From: Brucella pseudogrignonensis
Lineage (GTDB): Bacteria > Pseudomonadota > Alphaproteobacteria > Rhizobiales > Rhizobiaceae
Length of the DNA: 64,000 nt
Assembly (NCBI RefSeq): GCF_002252525.1
Contig: NZ_NNRM01000006.1
Coordinates: 248,001 to 312,000, forward strand
Direction of reading: 5' to 3'
Shown here piece by piece: positions 9,301 through 21,006 of this stretch (position 1 is the stretch's first letter; each line of letters starts with the position of its first letter). The position numbers were made by a program, and so were the translations under genes. The notes beneath the pieces are model-generated. The model did not search any database, was not told the origin of the DNA, and worked only from the letters and a program-made list of their open reading frames with translations.

Positions 9301-10362
9301 TCAGCTGTTAAAAACACGCTCATAAACGGCGCTGATAGCGTCCGCTTCTTTTTCGAGCGGAAATGCTTCATGCACATGGGCAAGGGCATTTTCACCATGG
9401 CGCTGCGCCATAGCCGGATCGGCAAGATATGGCTCAATCGCATCGCGAAGCGCGTCGCCATCACCCGCTGCAACAAAGCTGCCCGTGCCGTCCACGATCA
9501 TTTCGGCATAAGCGCCGGCATCACTTGCAACGACAGCGGTTTTTGAAGCCATTGCTTCCAGCGGGGTCAGGCCAAAACCTTCGTTACGCGATGGCGCAAC
9601 ATAAAGCGTCAACCGGCGGTACCAGACACGGATATCCGGCACTTCACCTAAGATAAGAATACGATCCTGAAGACCTGCAGCAGCAATACGCGCTTTCAGA
9701 TCATCCTCGAACGACTGATGTTCGGACGTCGTACGGCCGGTGATAATTGCCGTCCATTCCGGATATTTGGGTAAAAGTGCGATCATGGCGTCGACAAAAA
9801 GGTCGGTGCCTTTGGAATGACGCACACGCCCAAAACAGCCAACGGCATATTTGCCCGGCAACCCTGATGCGCTGAATGCATCAGCCGCATCGACGGGCGG
9901 ATGAAAACGCTCAAGATCGACACCATGCATAATCACATCATGCGGCACTTGAAGAAAACTGCCCGACCGGCCACTGGTTGCAATCACCGCATTCATGCGA
10001 CGGATCAGCCATTTGGTGAAAGGCTTGTGGTCACGCTGCGCAGCTGAGGTGAATACCAGTCGAAGCTTCATACGCAGAATATCGCGCATGAAAATACCCG
10101 CCAGCATTTCGATATTGCGGCGTGCATGCCAGATACGAAAACGGCGTTTGGCAGGCTTCTTCCAGAATGAAAAAAGTGCTGACCAGCCCAGATGCGGCAG
10201 GCTGTCAGGAAGTCCCGGCCCCATTGTTGCAATGCCCAATCCCTTTGCGCGTTGCAAAGGGATGAGCTGTACGATGGTCGAAGTCACACCCGAAAGGCGG
10301 CGCTTGAAGTTCGGCGCTACGACTTCCACCTGTTCAACGGGAACGGACACGTTTCGACTCAA
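9301..10362 (-). CDS. wadC: Glycosyltransferase family 4, LPS core mannosyltransferase WadC/LpcC-like
   Basis: Transfers a sugar, probably mannose, in lipopolysaccharide core assembly at the inner membrane face. GT-B fold; motifs include [13 protein letters not shown] and the C-terminal donor-site block [22 protein letters not shown] with the catalytic-type E-x7-E. The place beside greA and near trxB and vtlR matches the wadC locus of Brucella as I remember it; in that genus loss affects the core branch that shields the cell. Start is uncertain: TTG 10362 overlaps the greA stop as TTGA, while GTG 10350 is an alternative. 353 residues from the first. Confidence 0.82.
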   Translation of the reverse strand: MSRNVSVPVEQVEVVAPNFKRRLSGVTSTIVQLIPLQRAKGLGIATMGPGLPDSLPHLGWSALFSFWKKPAKRRFRIWHARRNIEMLAGIFMRDILRMKLRLVFTSAAQRDHKPFTKWLIRRMNAVIATSGRSGSFLQVPHDVIMHGVDLERFHPPVDAADAFSASGLPGKYAVGCFGRVRHSKGTDLFVDAMIALLPKYPEWTAIITGRTTSEHQSFEDDLKARIAAAGLQDRILILGEVPDIRVWYRRLTLYVAPSRNEGFGLTPLEAMASKTAVVASDAGAYAEMIVDGTGSFVAAGDGDALRDAIEPYLADPAMAQRHGENALAHVHEAFPLEKEADAISAVYERVFNS

Positions 10363-10832
10363 GCGAACTTAAAGCCGAGAATTTCGTAGGAACGCGAACC
10401 GCCCGGTGCATTGACCTCAATGGTATCGCCTTCACCCTTGCCGATCAGCGCACGCGCGATCGGGGAAGAAATTGAAATACGACCTTCCTTCACATTGGCT
10501 TCCTGATCGCCAACGATCTGATAGATTTTTTCTTCTTCGGTATCTTCATCAATAAGCGTGACAGTGGCGCCAAACTTGATCTTGTCGCCGGTCAGCTTCG
10601 TAACGTCGATAACTTCTGCGCGGCCAACGAGGTCTTCCAATTCGTTGATTCGACCTTCATTGAGGCTCTGCGCTTCTTTTGCTGCATGATATTCGGCATT
10701 TTCAGACAGATCGCCATGTGCACGCGCTTCAGCAATTGCCTCAATGATCCGCGGGCGTTCATTTTGCTGACGCGTGCGGAGTTCTTCCTTGAGGTTTTCG
10801 AAACCGCGAGGGGTCATTGGGAACTTTTCCAT
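10359..10832 (-). CDS. greA: Transcription elongation factor GreA
   Basis: Rescues backtracked RNA polymerase by stimulating transcript cleavage. The N-terminal coiled coil contains [18 protein letters not shown], with the acidic tip residues D and E, and the C-terminal FKBP-like domain includes [19 protein letters not shown] take ATG 10832 (157 residues, [11 protein letters not shown]), the family's normal start; a start at 10931 would add 33 residues of unrelated sequence. The stop overlaps the TTG start of the glycosyltransferase gene, which makes an odd but common coupling of GreA with an envelope gene. Confidence 0.97.
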   Translation of the reverse strand: MEKFPMTPRGFENLKEELRTRQQNERPRIIEAIAEARAHGDLSENAEYHAAKEAQSLNEGRINELEDLVGRAEVIDVTKLTGDKIKFGATVTLIDEDTEEEKIYQIVGDQEANVKEGRISISSPIARALIGKGEGDTIEVNAPGGSRSYEILGFKFA

Positions 10833-10970
10833 ACCCAGTCCAGTCCTTTCCATCGCCCGCCGCACGTCCCTCCAGGATGAGCGCGACGGCAGTTTGGTTG
10901 CCCGCCTGATCTTGAGCCGTGTTTGGCACAAGACACCCGCCCGGGAGGTGAATTCACCCGCCGGTACACA

Positions 10971-11010
10971 AAAAGAAAACGGTCACCGAAGCACACGCTT
11001 CGGAACCGTT
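10971..11010 (-). terminator. Intrinsic terminator for the DUF1176 gene
   Basis: Read on the minus strand, a long stem (10978-10992 with 10997-11010, one small mismatch area) with an ACAC/GTGT loop is followed by a T-rich tract TTCTTTTTG. It lies about 90 bases after the DUF1176 stop and before the greA leader. A 12-base palindrome GGTGAATTCACC sits in the greA leader near 10945-10958. Confidence 0.75.
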
Positions 11011-11097
11011 CAAAGTGATGTTGCTTAAACTATAGCATTTTCGTCGATCATTTCACGAAGAAAAATTTAAGCCTGTTAATTGTATCCAAAACAGCAG

Positions 11098-12153
11098 CTA
11101 TTTTGCAGATACAGGCCAGCTCGCTGGCCATTTTTCGGGGCCGCCCGCATAATTACCGTCGCAATCACCTTTCGAGCGTTCTTCAACGAGCACAAAGCGA
11201 ACCTTGCCCTCCCCGTCGTCAGTCGCTTTCCAGACGTCATAGATGCCGCAATCACCCAATCCCCTGCCCTTGAAGAACGCTGTGATCGTTTTATTCGACT
11301 GCGACCAATCAATATTCCAGGCCTGATCCGTTGTGCTTGGTCCAGCATCTGAAATGGTCGGCAGCGAAATTGGGACGACCTGATTCTCGCTCTGGCTATA
11401 GAACACGTAAGACTGATTATATGCCCCAGGAGAACCACACGGCATTCCGATCAGATTAAGCCCATCCGCAATGTTTGCATTAAAACCGCCACCGGAGCTG
11501 AACGAATCCCCGTTTGATGTTCCGCAAACGCCATCCTCGTCAGTGAAGTCTTTGCGGACTTGTTCGGGAATCTGCTGAACATCCTTGATCAATGTCACAT
11601 CAGGCGCAGGCGGGGCTGACTTGGCACCTTTGGCTTGAAGTGCATCAACCGTTCCTGCACGCGATTGCTGTTCGTCAGTATAGATCAAGCCTCCGACGAA
11701 GCCGGAGAGCGAATAGTTCGAAACCTTGCCTGCGAATTTAAGCTGCAGCTTCTGGCCATTCCTCATCGCTTCAATCAATTTGGCGACCGCGTCCGCATCT
11801 CCATAATTGAGTTGTTCATCCTGCAACTTCATGACTGACGCATCGACACTCAACGCGGGCTTTCCATCAATCGATAGCTCCAGCTTACCCGACACTTTCG
11901 ATGGGTCGATATAAGAGAGTTGAAGTTCAGGCTTTGCGCCCACAGCACGACCGCGATAAATGCCCAATCCCGGCGCACCGTCACTGGCAACTGGTGTCAG
12001 GGATAATGTGCAATTCTGCGCGAAATCACACAGGACGGATGTATCACGGATCAACTTGTAGGCGGCGTAAGAGACGCCAAGACTGCTCAATATCAACGTA
12101 AAAACCGTCCCGGCCAGCAAGATAGCTTTACTGCTCTTTTTCAATGAAAGCAT
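11098..12153 (-). CDS. DUF1176 domain-containing exported protein
   Basis: Function unknown. 351 residues with a clear N-terminal signal or anchor (KKSSKAILLAGTVFTLILSS, then SYA). The mature part has the DUF1176-like opening (ending SVLCDFAQNC) and a C-terminal block with paired cysteines (GLGDCGIYDVW, then KGDCDGNYAGGPEKWP), consistent with disulfides in the periplasm. I choose ATG 12153, preceded by GGGGAG, over a start at 12276. It stands alone with its own terminator downstream. Confidence 0.75.
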   Translation of the reverse strand: MLSLKKSSKAILLAGTVFTLILSSLGVSYAAYKLIRDTSVLCDFAQNCTLSLTPVASDGAPGLGIYRGRAVGAKPELQLSYIDPSKVSGKLELSIDGKPALSVDASVMKLQDEQLNYGDADAVAKLIEAMRNGQKLQLKFAGKVSNYSLSGFVGGLIYTDEQQSRAGTVDALQAKGAKSAPPAPDVTLIKDVQQIPEQVRKDFTDEDGVCGTSNGDSFSSGGGFNANIADGLNLIGMPCGSPGAYNQSYVFYSQSENQVVPISLPTISDAGPSTTDQAWNIDWSQSNKTITAFFKGRGLGDCGIYDVWKATDDGEGKVRFVLVEERSKGDCDGNYAGGPEKWPASWPVSAK

Positions 12154-12365
12154 AAACAACTCCCCGCGTGTAAATATTTGCTTTCTTATGTGCAGCAGTG
12201 TCGCAGTGAAACTACTACCTTGCCGATTATCCCGAATATTCTCTATAGCATATCCTGCCCCGGGAAGATGATCCAAATGAAAGAGGGCAGTTCTCTTTAG
12301 AGCACCCTCTGCGCTTCAAGAAGCCAAGAGCCGCTTAAAGAATTATTTGGTGGGATGAGGCAGCA

Positions 12366-13268
12366 ATGACGCGCGTTCAGGCAAATTTACTTCTCCTTTT
12401 GGCGGGCGTCATTTGGGGTATGGGCTTCGTCGCGCAGTCTACCGCAATGGCAAGCATAGGCCCCTTTTTGTTTATCGGTGTCCGTTCAGCCATTGCCGCC
12501 CTGACCGTACTACCATGGTCAATCGCCGAAAGCAGACGCTCACCGCACAAGCTCAAAGGCTCGAACTATCTCTACTTCATGGTCGTTGGAGCAACGCTTT
12601 TTATCGGCCTTGTGCTGCAGCAGATCGGACTGATCACCACCTCCGTCACCAATGCCGGGTTCCTGACAGGTCTTTATGTCGTGATGGTACCGGTGCTCGG
12701 CGTGATTATTTTCCGCAGCTGGCCGCATCCTGTTGTCTGGCCAAGCGCTATCGCCTGCCTCACAGGCATATTCCTGTTATCAGGCGGGGAACTAAGCGCT
12801 CTCAAGCAAGGCGACTGGCTTGTCATTGCCGGTGCTGTTTTCTGGGCTATGCAGGTTTTGTTGATTAGCCGTGCCAATCGAGCAGGCCGCCCGATCACGC
12901 TGAGCTGCGTTCAGTTTGCGACCGCCGCAGTCGCAGGATTGCTGATCGCCGCAGCAATTGAAGACATTAACTGGAACGTCATCGCACTCACCTGGAAAGA
13001 ACTGCTGTTCACCGGCGTCTTTTCATCCGGCATTGCCTTCACGCTGCAAGCCATCGGCCAACGCTACACCACCTCGGCGCAGGCTGCGATTTTCCTGTCG
13101 TCCGAAGCGATCTTTGCAGCAATGTTTGGCGCAATTTTCCTTGGAGACCGGCTGACTTTCATCGGCTTCATCGGCTGTGGTTTGCTATTTACAGCGATGC
13201 TTGCTGTCGAACTGGTTCCGATGTTCTGGAAACGTAAAGCGGAACCAATCATGGCAGCCGCCGAATAA
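12366..13268 (+). CDS. DMT-superfamily transporter (EamA family)
   Basis: Inner-membrane carrier of the drug/metabolite superfamily, 300 residues, with ten predicted helices in two EamA repeats. The first begins LLLLAGVIWGMGFVAQS and the second begins near DWLVIAGAVFWAMQVLL. Substrate unknown. A GGTGGGATGAGG region lies before the ATG. Its stop (TAA, 13266-13268) abuts the stop of the opposite gene with no base between, so there is no room for a separate terminator. Confidence 0.9.
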   Translation: MTRVQANLLLLLAGVIWGMGFVAQSTAMASIGPFLFIGVRSAIAALTVLPWSIAESRRSPHKLKGSNYLYFMVVGATLFIGLVLQQIGLITTSVTNAGFLTGLYVVMVPVLGVIIFRSWPHPVVWPSAIACLTGIFLLSGGELSALKQGDWLVIAGAVFWAMQVLLISRANRAGRPITLSCVQFATAAVAGLLIAAAIEDINWNVIALTWKELLFTGVFSSGIAFTLQAIGQRYTTSAQAAIFLSSEAIFAAMFGAIFLGDRLTFIGFIGCGLLFTAMLAVELVPMFWKRKAEPIMAAAE

Positions 13269-13619
13269 TTACCCTCGGAAAATAAGGGCCGCCCCGCCTG
13301 CGATCAGCGCAAAACCAAGCACATGATTCCAGGTGAAGGCTTCTTTGAGATAGAAGATCGAGAACAGGCTGAATATCACCAGCGTGATCACTTCCTGCAT
13401 CGTCTTGAGTTGGGCGGCTGAATAGACTTCATGCCCGATACGATTTGCCGGCACAGCCAGACAATATTCAATCAGAGCAATGCCCCAACTGATGAAAATC
13501 ACAGTGACCAGAGGGGTACTGGTGAACTTGAGATGCCCGTACCAGGCAAAGGTCATGAAAACATTAGAGCCGATCAGAAGCAGGATCGGCAGAACACTTG
13601 GCGACATCAGTGCTGACAT
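13269..13619 (-). CDS. DUF486 family small membrane protein (DMT superfamily)
   Basis: A four-helix membrane protein of about 116 residues in the DUF486 family, related to small multidrug-resistance-like transporters. Visible family features are NVFMTFAWYGHLKF in the first helix region, FISWGIALIEYCLAVPANRIG and the C-terminal GFALIAGGAALIF. The start is chosen at ATG 13619 to match family length; ATG 13607 is possible and 13688 gives an unlikely non-hydrophobic leader. It runs tail to tail with the EamA gene with zero spacing. Confidence 0.85.
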   Translation of the reverse strand: MSALMSPSVLPILLLIGSNVFMTFAWYGHLKFTSTPLVTVIFISWGIALIEYCLAVPANRIGHEVYSAAQLKTMQEVITLVIFSLFSIFYLKEAFTWNHVLGFALIAGGAALIFRG

Positions 13620-13825
13620 GGAAAGAACTTTGGGGACCGGGAGGACACTGTCGCGGCTTGGCCCGAAACCGCTTTTAAGCGTTAGCACAAAGCCATGAAG
13701 ATTTCGTCGGACTTATGACCATCAATTGGGCGATAAATCACCTTATTTGCGCCGCAGCTCTTAACAAGCTCACTGACTGTTCGTTTACGCTTATCAGCTA
13801 ATATGAACGGAAGCCCGGTTCCAAA

Positions 13826-14716
13826 ATGAAAGGCAGGGGCATGAGTTTTGCGTTGTCCGCTCGCTTTCACCATTACCTATTACCGGCATCTCTTGCGCTG
13901 TTCACACTTGTTGCAGGCTGCTCCGGAGACCGGCCTTCTCGTCCGCAGGCAGACATCGGCAACGCCGATGTCATGGTCCCGCCTGCCCCTGTTGCTTCGG
14001 TGAACACACCGCAGGAACAACGTGTCGTGGGGTTGGCGGAGGAAATCGAAAACAACGCCAATGAAATGACGACACAGAGCCAGCCGCATTACACTGGCGA
14101 TTACGGTTTTGCGACACCTGTACAGAACCCAGTCAGCACTGCGGAAAACATCTATACGATGTCCAATTCGGAAGCAGCTTGCCGAACCCGGCTAAAGCGC
14201 CTCGGAGTTGTCTTCACTGAAAAATCACCCATCAATCAAAGCGGCAGCTGTCGTATCGATAATCCTATTGAAGTCAGCGGCTTCAACAGCGGTGCCATCG
14301 CTTTCAAACCTGCCGCGACTTTGAATTGTCAGGTGACAGAAGCCTTTGCGCGCTGGATCAAGGGCGACTTGCAGCCATCTGCACGCCTTCGTTATCTGTC
14401 CGGTATCAACACCATTCACAATGCCGGTGGCTATTCCTGCCGCACAATGAACCATCGCCGTGGCGCCAAGATGTCGGAGCATTCTCGCGGCAATGCGATC
14501 GATGTCACCAAGATCGTTCTGAATAACGGCAAGAGCATCACGGTGCGCAAGCCCGGCTTCTTTGCTTTCCGCGAAAAAGGCTTGCTCAACAGCGTGCGCT
14601 CGGACGCCTGCTCCTATTTCACAACCGTTCTCGGGCCTGGCTATAACCGCGAACATGCCGACCATTTTCACTTCGACCTGATGCAGCGACGCAGCGGCCA
14701 CCGTGCCTGCAAGTAG
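13826..14716 (+). CDS. Extensin-like C-terminal domain lipoprotein
   Basis: Exported protein of 296 residues with a lipoprotein signal (helix ending LVAGC, lipid Cys near 32). The C-terminal half is the bacterial extensin-like domain: CRTMNHRRGAKMSEHSRG and EHADHFHFDL carry the conserved His and Asp residues that resemble zinc peptidases of the D-alanyl-D-alanine (M15-like) fold. Cell-wall related activity is inferred, not proven for the family. A second in-frame ATG at 13841 lies just after AGGCAGGGG and could be the real start; both give a good lipoprotein signal. Confidence 0.85.
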   Translation: MKGRGMSFALSARFHHYLLPASLALFTLVAGCSGDRPSRPQADIGNADVMVPPAPVASVNTPQEQRVVGLAEEIENNANEMTTQSQPHYTGDYGFATPVQNPVSTAENIYTMSNSEAACRTRLKRLGVVFTEKSPINQSGSCRIDNPIEVSGFNSGAIAFKPAATLNCQVTEAFARWIKGDLQPSARLRYLSGINTIHNAGGYSCRTMNHRRGAKMSEHSRGNAIDVTKIVLNNGKSITVRKPGFFAFREKGLLNSVRSDACSYFTTVLGPGYNREHADHFHFDLMQRRSGHRACK

Positions 14717-14720
14717 TAAA

Positions 14721-14745
14721 AAAGCCCGGATCACCCGGGCTTTTT
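14721..14745. terminator. Bidirectional intrinsic terminator
   Basis: Stem GCCCGG/CCGGGC (14724-14729 with 14735-14740), flanked by A-run and T-run. Lies between the convergent extensin-like and thioesterase genes. Confidence 0.85.
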
Positions 14746-14798
14746 CGATTCTATTTCATCAGCTTAGCGAAACAGGCTGAATCAGTTCCCGAACTTGC

Positions 14799-15185
14799 TT
14801 ACTCAGCCGGAACTGGTGTCGGCTGGCCACTCTTGTCGAGCGCCACCATGACGAATTCGCCATGTGTAACCAGATCCATTTCGTCAGCTAGATAACGCTG
14901 AGCCCACGCTTCAACGCGCAGCGTAATCGAGGTGCGACCAACGCGCGTAATCTCGGTATAAACACAAAGAACGTCGCCAATCTTGACCGGCTTGGCGAAA
15001 GACATTTCACGCACCGCAGCTGTTACAACGCGACCCTTGGCGCGTTCTGCCGCACGAATGCCGCTGGCCGTATCCATCTGCGCCATAACCCAGCCGCCGA
15101 AAATATCACCAGCCGAATTGGTATCTTTAGGCATAGCCTGCGTGCGTACAGTCAACATGCCCTTTGGCGCATTAATATCATTCAT
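14799..15185 (-). CDS. Acyl-CoA thioesterase (hotdog fold, YciA-like)
   Basis: Hydrolyses acyl-CoA to free acid and CoA in the cytoplasm. 128 residues. The family block runs from MPKDTNSAGDIFGGWVMAQMD (catalytic Asn and Asp region) through GRVVTAAVREMSFAKPVKIGD to RVGRTSITLRVEAWAQR. Length and motifs fit YciA. Single gene; upstream region holds a degraded copy of the palindromic repeat. Confidence 0.92.
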   Translation of the reverse strand: MNDINAPKGMLTVRTQAMPKDTNSAGDIFGGWVMAQMDTASGIRAAERAKGRVVTAAVREMSFAKPVKIGDVLCVYTEITRVGRTSITLRVEAWAQRYLADEMDLVTHGEFVMVALDKSGQPTPVPAE

Positions 15186-15220
15186 CAGTAGGTCCTTCGA
15201 TCACCAGAGGCGCATCCCAA

Positions 15221-15277
15221 ACCGCATGAAGCGGTTTCGTAAAAGATGCACGTCAAAACAGAAAACTAGAGTCATCG
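15221..15277. repeat. Degenerate copy of Rhizobiales-type intergenic palindromic repeat
   Basis: The order of blocks AAGCGGTTT, AAGATGCACGTCAAAACA and TAGAGTC follows the clear copies at 29093-29256 and 60373-60476, but with changes and a missing right arm. The rest of this 285-base gap (to 15470) is AT-rich and should contain the promoter of the SH3 gene. Confidence 0.5.
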
Positions 15278-15470
15278 CTGAGTATGCTGCAAGCCTCTCC
15301 GAAGGGAAAGTGCGACATGCGCACCGCAGCCATGCAAATCAGGCACGAGACACCTATAAAAGTTAAACTCTTAATTATTAATCATACCGTAAATATTCAT
15401 ATTGGCTTTAAATTAATAATAACAATTATCTGCTATGTATAAATTCATGTAATACATATCAGGGGCTAAA

Positions 15471-16055
15471 ATGAAGATTATTATTACATCATCTATTGCT
15501 ACATTAGCAGTTTTATTTGCAACGAATGCTGAAGCATATAGTGGCCTTGCAACCGCGAATATAAATCTTCGCACTGGCCCCGGCACACAATACCCATCAA
15601 TGGGTAGAATTCCGAATGGTGTCCTTCTCAACGTTGCAGGCTGCACCAGCGGATATGGTTGGTGTCGCGTCAACTATGCCGGGCTCGACGGCTGGGCTTC
15701 TTCAAATTACATCGCTGTACAAACCGGCGGTGGCGGCTACACGACCAACGACAATTTCGGCTCGACTGCCGCAGCCGTCGGCATTCCCCTGATTGCCGGG
15801 CTGGTGATCGGTTCGGCAATAAACAACAATCGATGGGACGATGGTCCAAATTGGGGACCAGGATGGGGTCCACGCCCATACCGTTCCGGCTGGGGCCCCG
15901 GCCCTTATCGTCCGGGCCCAGGTTGGCGCGGACCTGGCCAGTGGGGTGAACCACGTCCACATTGGGGTGATCGTCCCGGCTGGCGCGACCACCCCGGCTT
16001 TCACCCAAATGTCTACGGCCCCGGTGATCGCTGGCGTCCACGCGGGCCACGGTGA
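15471..16055 (+). CDS. Exported SH3 (SH3b) domain protein with Gly/Pro/Trp-rich tail
   Basis: 194 residues. A signal peptide ends at AEA. The SH3b domain (about 22-80) shows the family pattern NLRTGPGTQYPSMGRIPNG and GWCRVNYAGLDGWASSNYI. Next comes a hydrophobic stretch AAAVGIPLIAGLVIGSAI, then about 75 residues of repeated short units of the kind GPGWGPRPYR, GPGPYRPGPGW, with no clear fold. Bacterial SH3b domains often bind cell wall, so an envelope role is likely (inference). The first 60 bases of the gene and its promoter region are strikingly AT-rich, while the tail is GC-rich. Confidence 0.82.
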   Translation: MKIIITSSIATLAVLFATNAEAYSGLATANINLRTGPGTQYPSMGRIPNGVLLNVAGCTSGYGWCRVNYAGLDGWASSNYIAVQTGGGGYTTNDNFGSTAAAVGIPLIAGLVIGSAINNNRWDDGPNWGPGWGPRPYRSGWGPGPYRPGPGWRGPGQWGEPRPHWGDRPGWRDHPGFHPNVYGPGDRWRPRGPR

Positions 16056-16062
16056 TTGCCAC

Positions 16063-16086
16063 CTCCTGACAGCCTGATGTCAGGAG
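16063..16086 (+). terminator. Hairpin after SH3 gene, possible weak terminator
   Basis: Perfect 9-base-pair stem CTCCTGACA/TGTCAGGAG. No T-run follows, so termination here would need another factor. Confidence 0.35.
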
Positions 16087-16178
16087 CCATATAGAATTGC
16101 GACGCGGCGCACCGGATTTGTTCCATATTTGATCCGGGCGCCCTTTTCATTTGTGCCGTGAAATTCCATATTGGGACC

Positions 16179-18980
<2,802 letters not shown>

Positions 18981-19005
18981 TATCGCAAAGCTCGGAGGCT
19001 GCTTT

Positions 19006-20019
19006 TTACCAGCCTTCGAGTACGATCTTGCCCTTGGCCTTACCGCTTTCAAGCACTGCATGAGCTGCCTTGAGATTTGTGGCGTTGATCGGGGACAGCA
19101 CGTCCGTCACCGTCGTTTTGATTTTGCCTGCATCGATCAGGCGTGCAACTTCATTCAGAAGTTTGCCCTGCTCATCCATGTCGGCAGTTTCAAAAATTGG
19201 ACGTGTGAACATCAGTTCCCAGTGCACTGACACCGACTTGCGCTTGAATGGCATGATGTCAAGCTTGTCCGGATCGTCAATCAGACCGAACCGTCCCTGT
19301 GGTGCGATCAGTTCAACGATTTCGCTAAGATGATCCAGCGTTTGCGTGGTCGAGAACACAAAGGCAGGCGCGCCAATCCCCAAAGCCTCGACCTGCTCTG
19401 CCAACGGCTTACTGTGATTGATGACATGGTGCGCCCCGAGCTGCTTGACCCATTCCTGGGTTTCAGGACGCGATGCTGTCGCAATTACAGTCAGATCGGT
19501 TAATGCACGAACGAGCTGGATAGCGATAGAACCCACACCGCCTGCCCCACCAACAATAAGCACCGCGTTTGCGGCACCGGGCACAGGCTTGCGCACATCA
19601 AGCCTGTCAAAGAGCATTTCCCAGGCAGTAATCGACGTAAGCGGCAAAGCTGCAGCCTCACTCTTGGCAAGCGATACCGGCGCCTGTCCAACAATACGCT
19701 CGTCCACGAGGTGATATTCACTGTTTGCACCCTGACGGATAAGTGACCCGGCATACCAGACCTTGTCACCAGTCTTGAAGTTCTGGACCGCCTCACCGGT
19801 TTCAACCACCGTTCCAACCGCATCCCAACCCAGCACTTTCCATGTGCCTTCGTCTGCCGACGCACGGTTCCGGATTTTGTAATCGACGGGATTGACCGAT
19901 ATCGCCTCGACCTGCACCAGCAGATCACGGCCTTTCGCAACAGGCTTATCCAGTTCGACATCAACCAGCGAATCTGCACGATCCAGCTTTCCGGCAGTTT
20001 GATAGGCAACAGCTTTCAT
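19006..20019 (-). CDS. Zinc-type alcohol dehydrogenase-like / quinone oxidoreductase
   Basis: NADPH-dependent reductase of the medium-chain dehydrogenase superfamily, 337 residues. It has the GroES-like N-terminal domain (VNPVDYKIRNR, WDAVGTVVETG) and a nucleotide-binding motif VGGAGGVGSIAIQL. The zinc ligand cysteines of true alcohol dehydrogenases are absent, as expected for the quinone reductase branch. It is divergent from an HxlR regulator, a pairing seen for quinone and aldehyde stress systems, so the regulator probably controls it (inference). Confidence 0.9.
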   Translation of the reverse strand: MKAVAYQTAGKLDRADSLVDVELDKPVAKGRDLLVQVEAISVNPVDYKIRNRASADEGTWKVLGWDAVGTVVETGEAVQNFKTGDKVWYAGSLIRQGANSEYHLVDERIVGQAPVSLAKSEAAALPLTSITAWEMLFDRLDVRKPVPGAANAVLIVGGAGGVGSIAIQLVRALTDLTVIATASRPETQEWVKQLGAHHVINHSKPLAEQVEALGIGAPAFVFSTTQTLDHLSEIVELIAPQGRFGLIDDPDKLDIMPFKRKSVSVHWELMFTRPIFETADMDEQGKLLNEVARLIDAGKIKTTVTDVLSPINATNLKAAHAVLESGKAKGKIVLEGW

Positions 20020-20134
20020 AGTCTTTGCTCCATTTGCTATGGATCAAATATTAGACTACTATCTGAAAATGAAAATACGCACAAAAATCGCCCATAGTGA
20101 CGATATTTGTACTTAGTATACAGAGGTTACTGAA

Positions 20135-20503
20135 ATGACCAAGCCAAAGCACTCACGCTTCGATTGCAGTCCCGGCTGCGCAGTCGAGGCTGCAATCAGC
20201 CTCATCGACGGCAAATGGAAGAGTGTGGTGCTGTATCATCTTCTGGATGGAACGCTGAGATTCAATGAATTGAGACGGCAGATACCGGGCGTTACGCAGC
20301 GTATGCTCACCAATCAGCTACGTGAGCTGGAAGACGATGGCCTGATTGAGCGCAAGGTCTATGCGCAGGTTCCGCCCAAGGTAGAATATAGCCTCTCCCC
20401 ACTTGGCCGCAGCATTGAGCCCATTCTTCTTGCACTCAAAGACTGGGGTGACACAAATATCGAGCGTTTCAGCAAGCAACAGTCAACACAAACTGCGGCT
20501 TGA
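20135..20503 (+). CDS. HxlR-family transcriptional regulator
   Basis: Winged-helix regulator of 122 residues. The family core is seen as ISLIDGKWKSVVLYHLLDGTLRFNELRR, then GVTQRMLTNQLRELEDDGLIERK, and the wing YAQVPPKVEYSLSPLG. Two cysteines sit near the N-terminus (C11 and C15, in FDCSPGC); in related YodB and HypR proteins a cysteine at this place senses quinones or disulfide stress. In the shared promoter region, a loose inverted repeat TGTA-N7-TACA lies near 20108-20122, a candidate binding site. Confidence 0.92.
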   Translation: MTKPKHSRFDCSPGCAVEAAISLIDGKWKSVVLYHLLDGTLRFNELRRQIPGVTQRMLTNQLRELEDDGLIERKVYAQVPPKVEYSLSPLGRSIEPILLALKDWGDTNIERFSKQQSTQTAA

Positions 20504-20504
20504 A

Positions 20505-20532
20505 AAAAGCGGCCCATGAAGACCGCTCTTTT
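20505..20532. terminator. Bidirectional intrinsic terminator
   Basis: Stem AGCGG/CCGCT (20508-20512 with 20523-20527) with a 10-base loop, A-run to the left and TTTT to the right, between the convergent HxlR and Kazal genes. Confidence 0.65.
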
Positions 20533-20544
20533 AGTTCAGTTATC

Positions 20545-21006
20545 TTACCGACACTGACCACCGCCAGTAATGCGATAGCCTGCGCGTTCTGCTTCACAGC
20601 GGTTAGGGAATGTCTGCCTGTCATTACCCCTGCGGGCGCAAACTGGCATATATTCCCGCGTGCAGGCACCAGCACCCGGCCCCGGACGACCCGGTCTATT
20701 GCCTTGATGCGGCGGGCGTCCTGGCCGCTCTCCTCCCCAGCCCGAACCAGGTCCCGGCCTTGATGTGCATTGTCCGTTGCCGACGATACGATAGCCATCG
20801 GCCCGCGCCTGACAGGCATTACCAAACGTCTTGCGCGAAGACCCGCGCTCACCGCAAACCGGCGCGTAAATCATCGGGCACATTTGCGGCTGCGATGGGC
20901 CTGGCCGCACCGGCGGGCGATAATCAGGGCCACCTTCAGGGACGCAACCTGCAAGAAACAAGGCACCTGCCAATAGGCTCAAACGACTGATTCTGTTTAG
21001 AAGCAT
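20545..21006 (-). CDS. Lipoprotein with two Kazal-type domains
   Basis: 153 residues. Lipoprotein signal with LAGC (lipid Cys 21), a Pro-rich stretch, then two Kazal-like domains at about 43-80 and 115-152, joined by a Gly/Pro/Arg linker of some 34 residues. Each domain shows C-x5-PVC, then TF-x-N-x-C and a final GGQC or GNGQC. Each has four cysteines: the pair that forms the C1-C5 disulfide in classical six-cysteine Kazal domains is missing. Known Kazal domains inhibit serine proteases, so an anchored periplasmic or surface inhibitor is possible (inference). The gene stands alone. Confidence 0.82.
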   Translation of the reverse strand: MLLNRISRLSLLAGALFLAGCVPEGGPDYRPPVRPGPSQPQMCPMIYAPVCGERGSSRKTFGNACQARADGYRIVGNGQCTSRPGPGSGWGGERPGRPPHQGNRPGRPGPGAGACTREYMPVCARRGNDRQTFPNRCEAERAGYRITGGGQCR

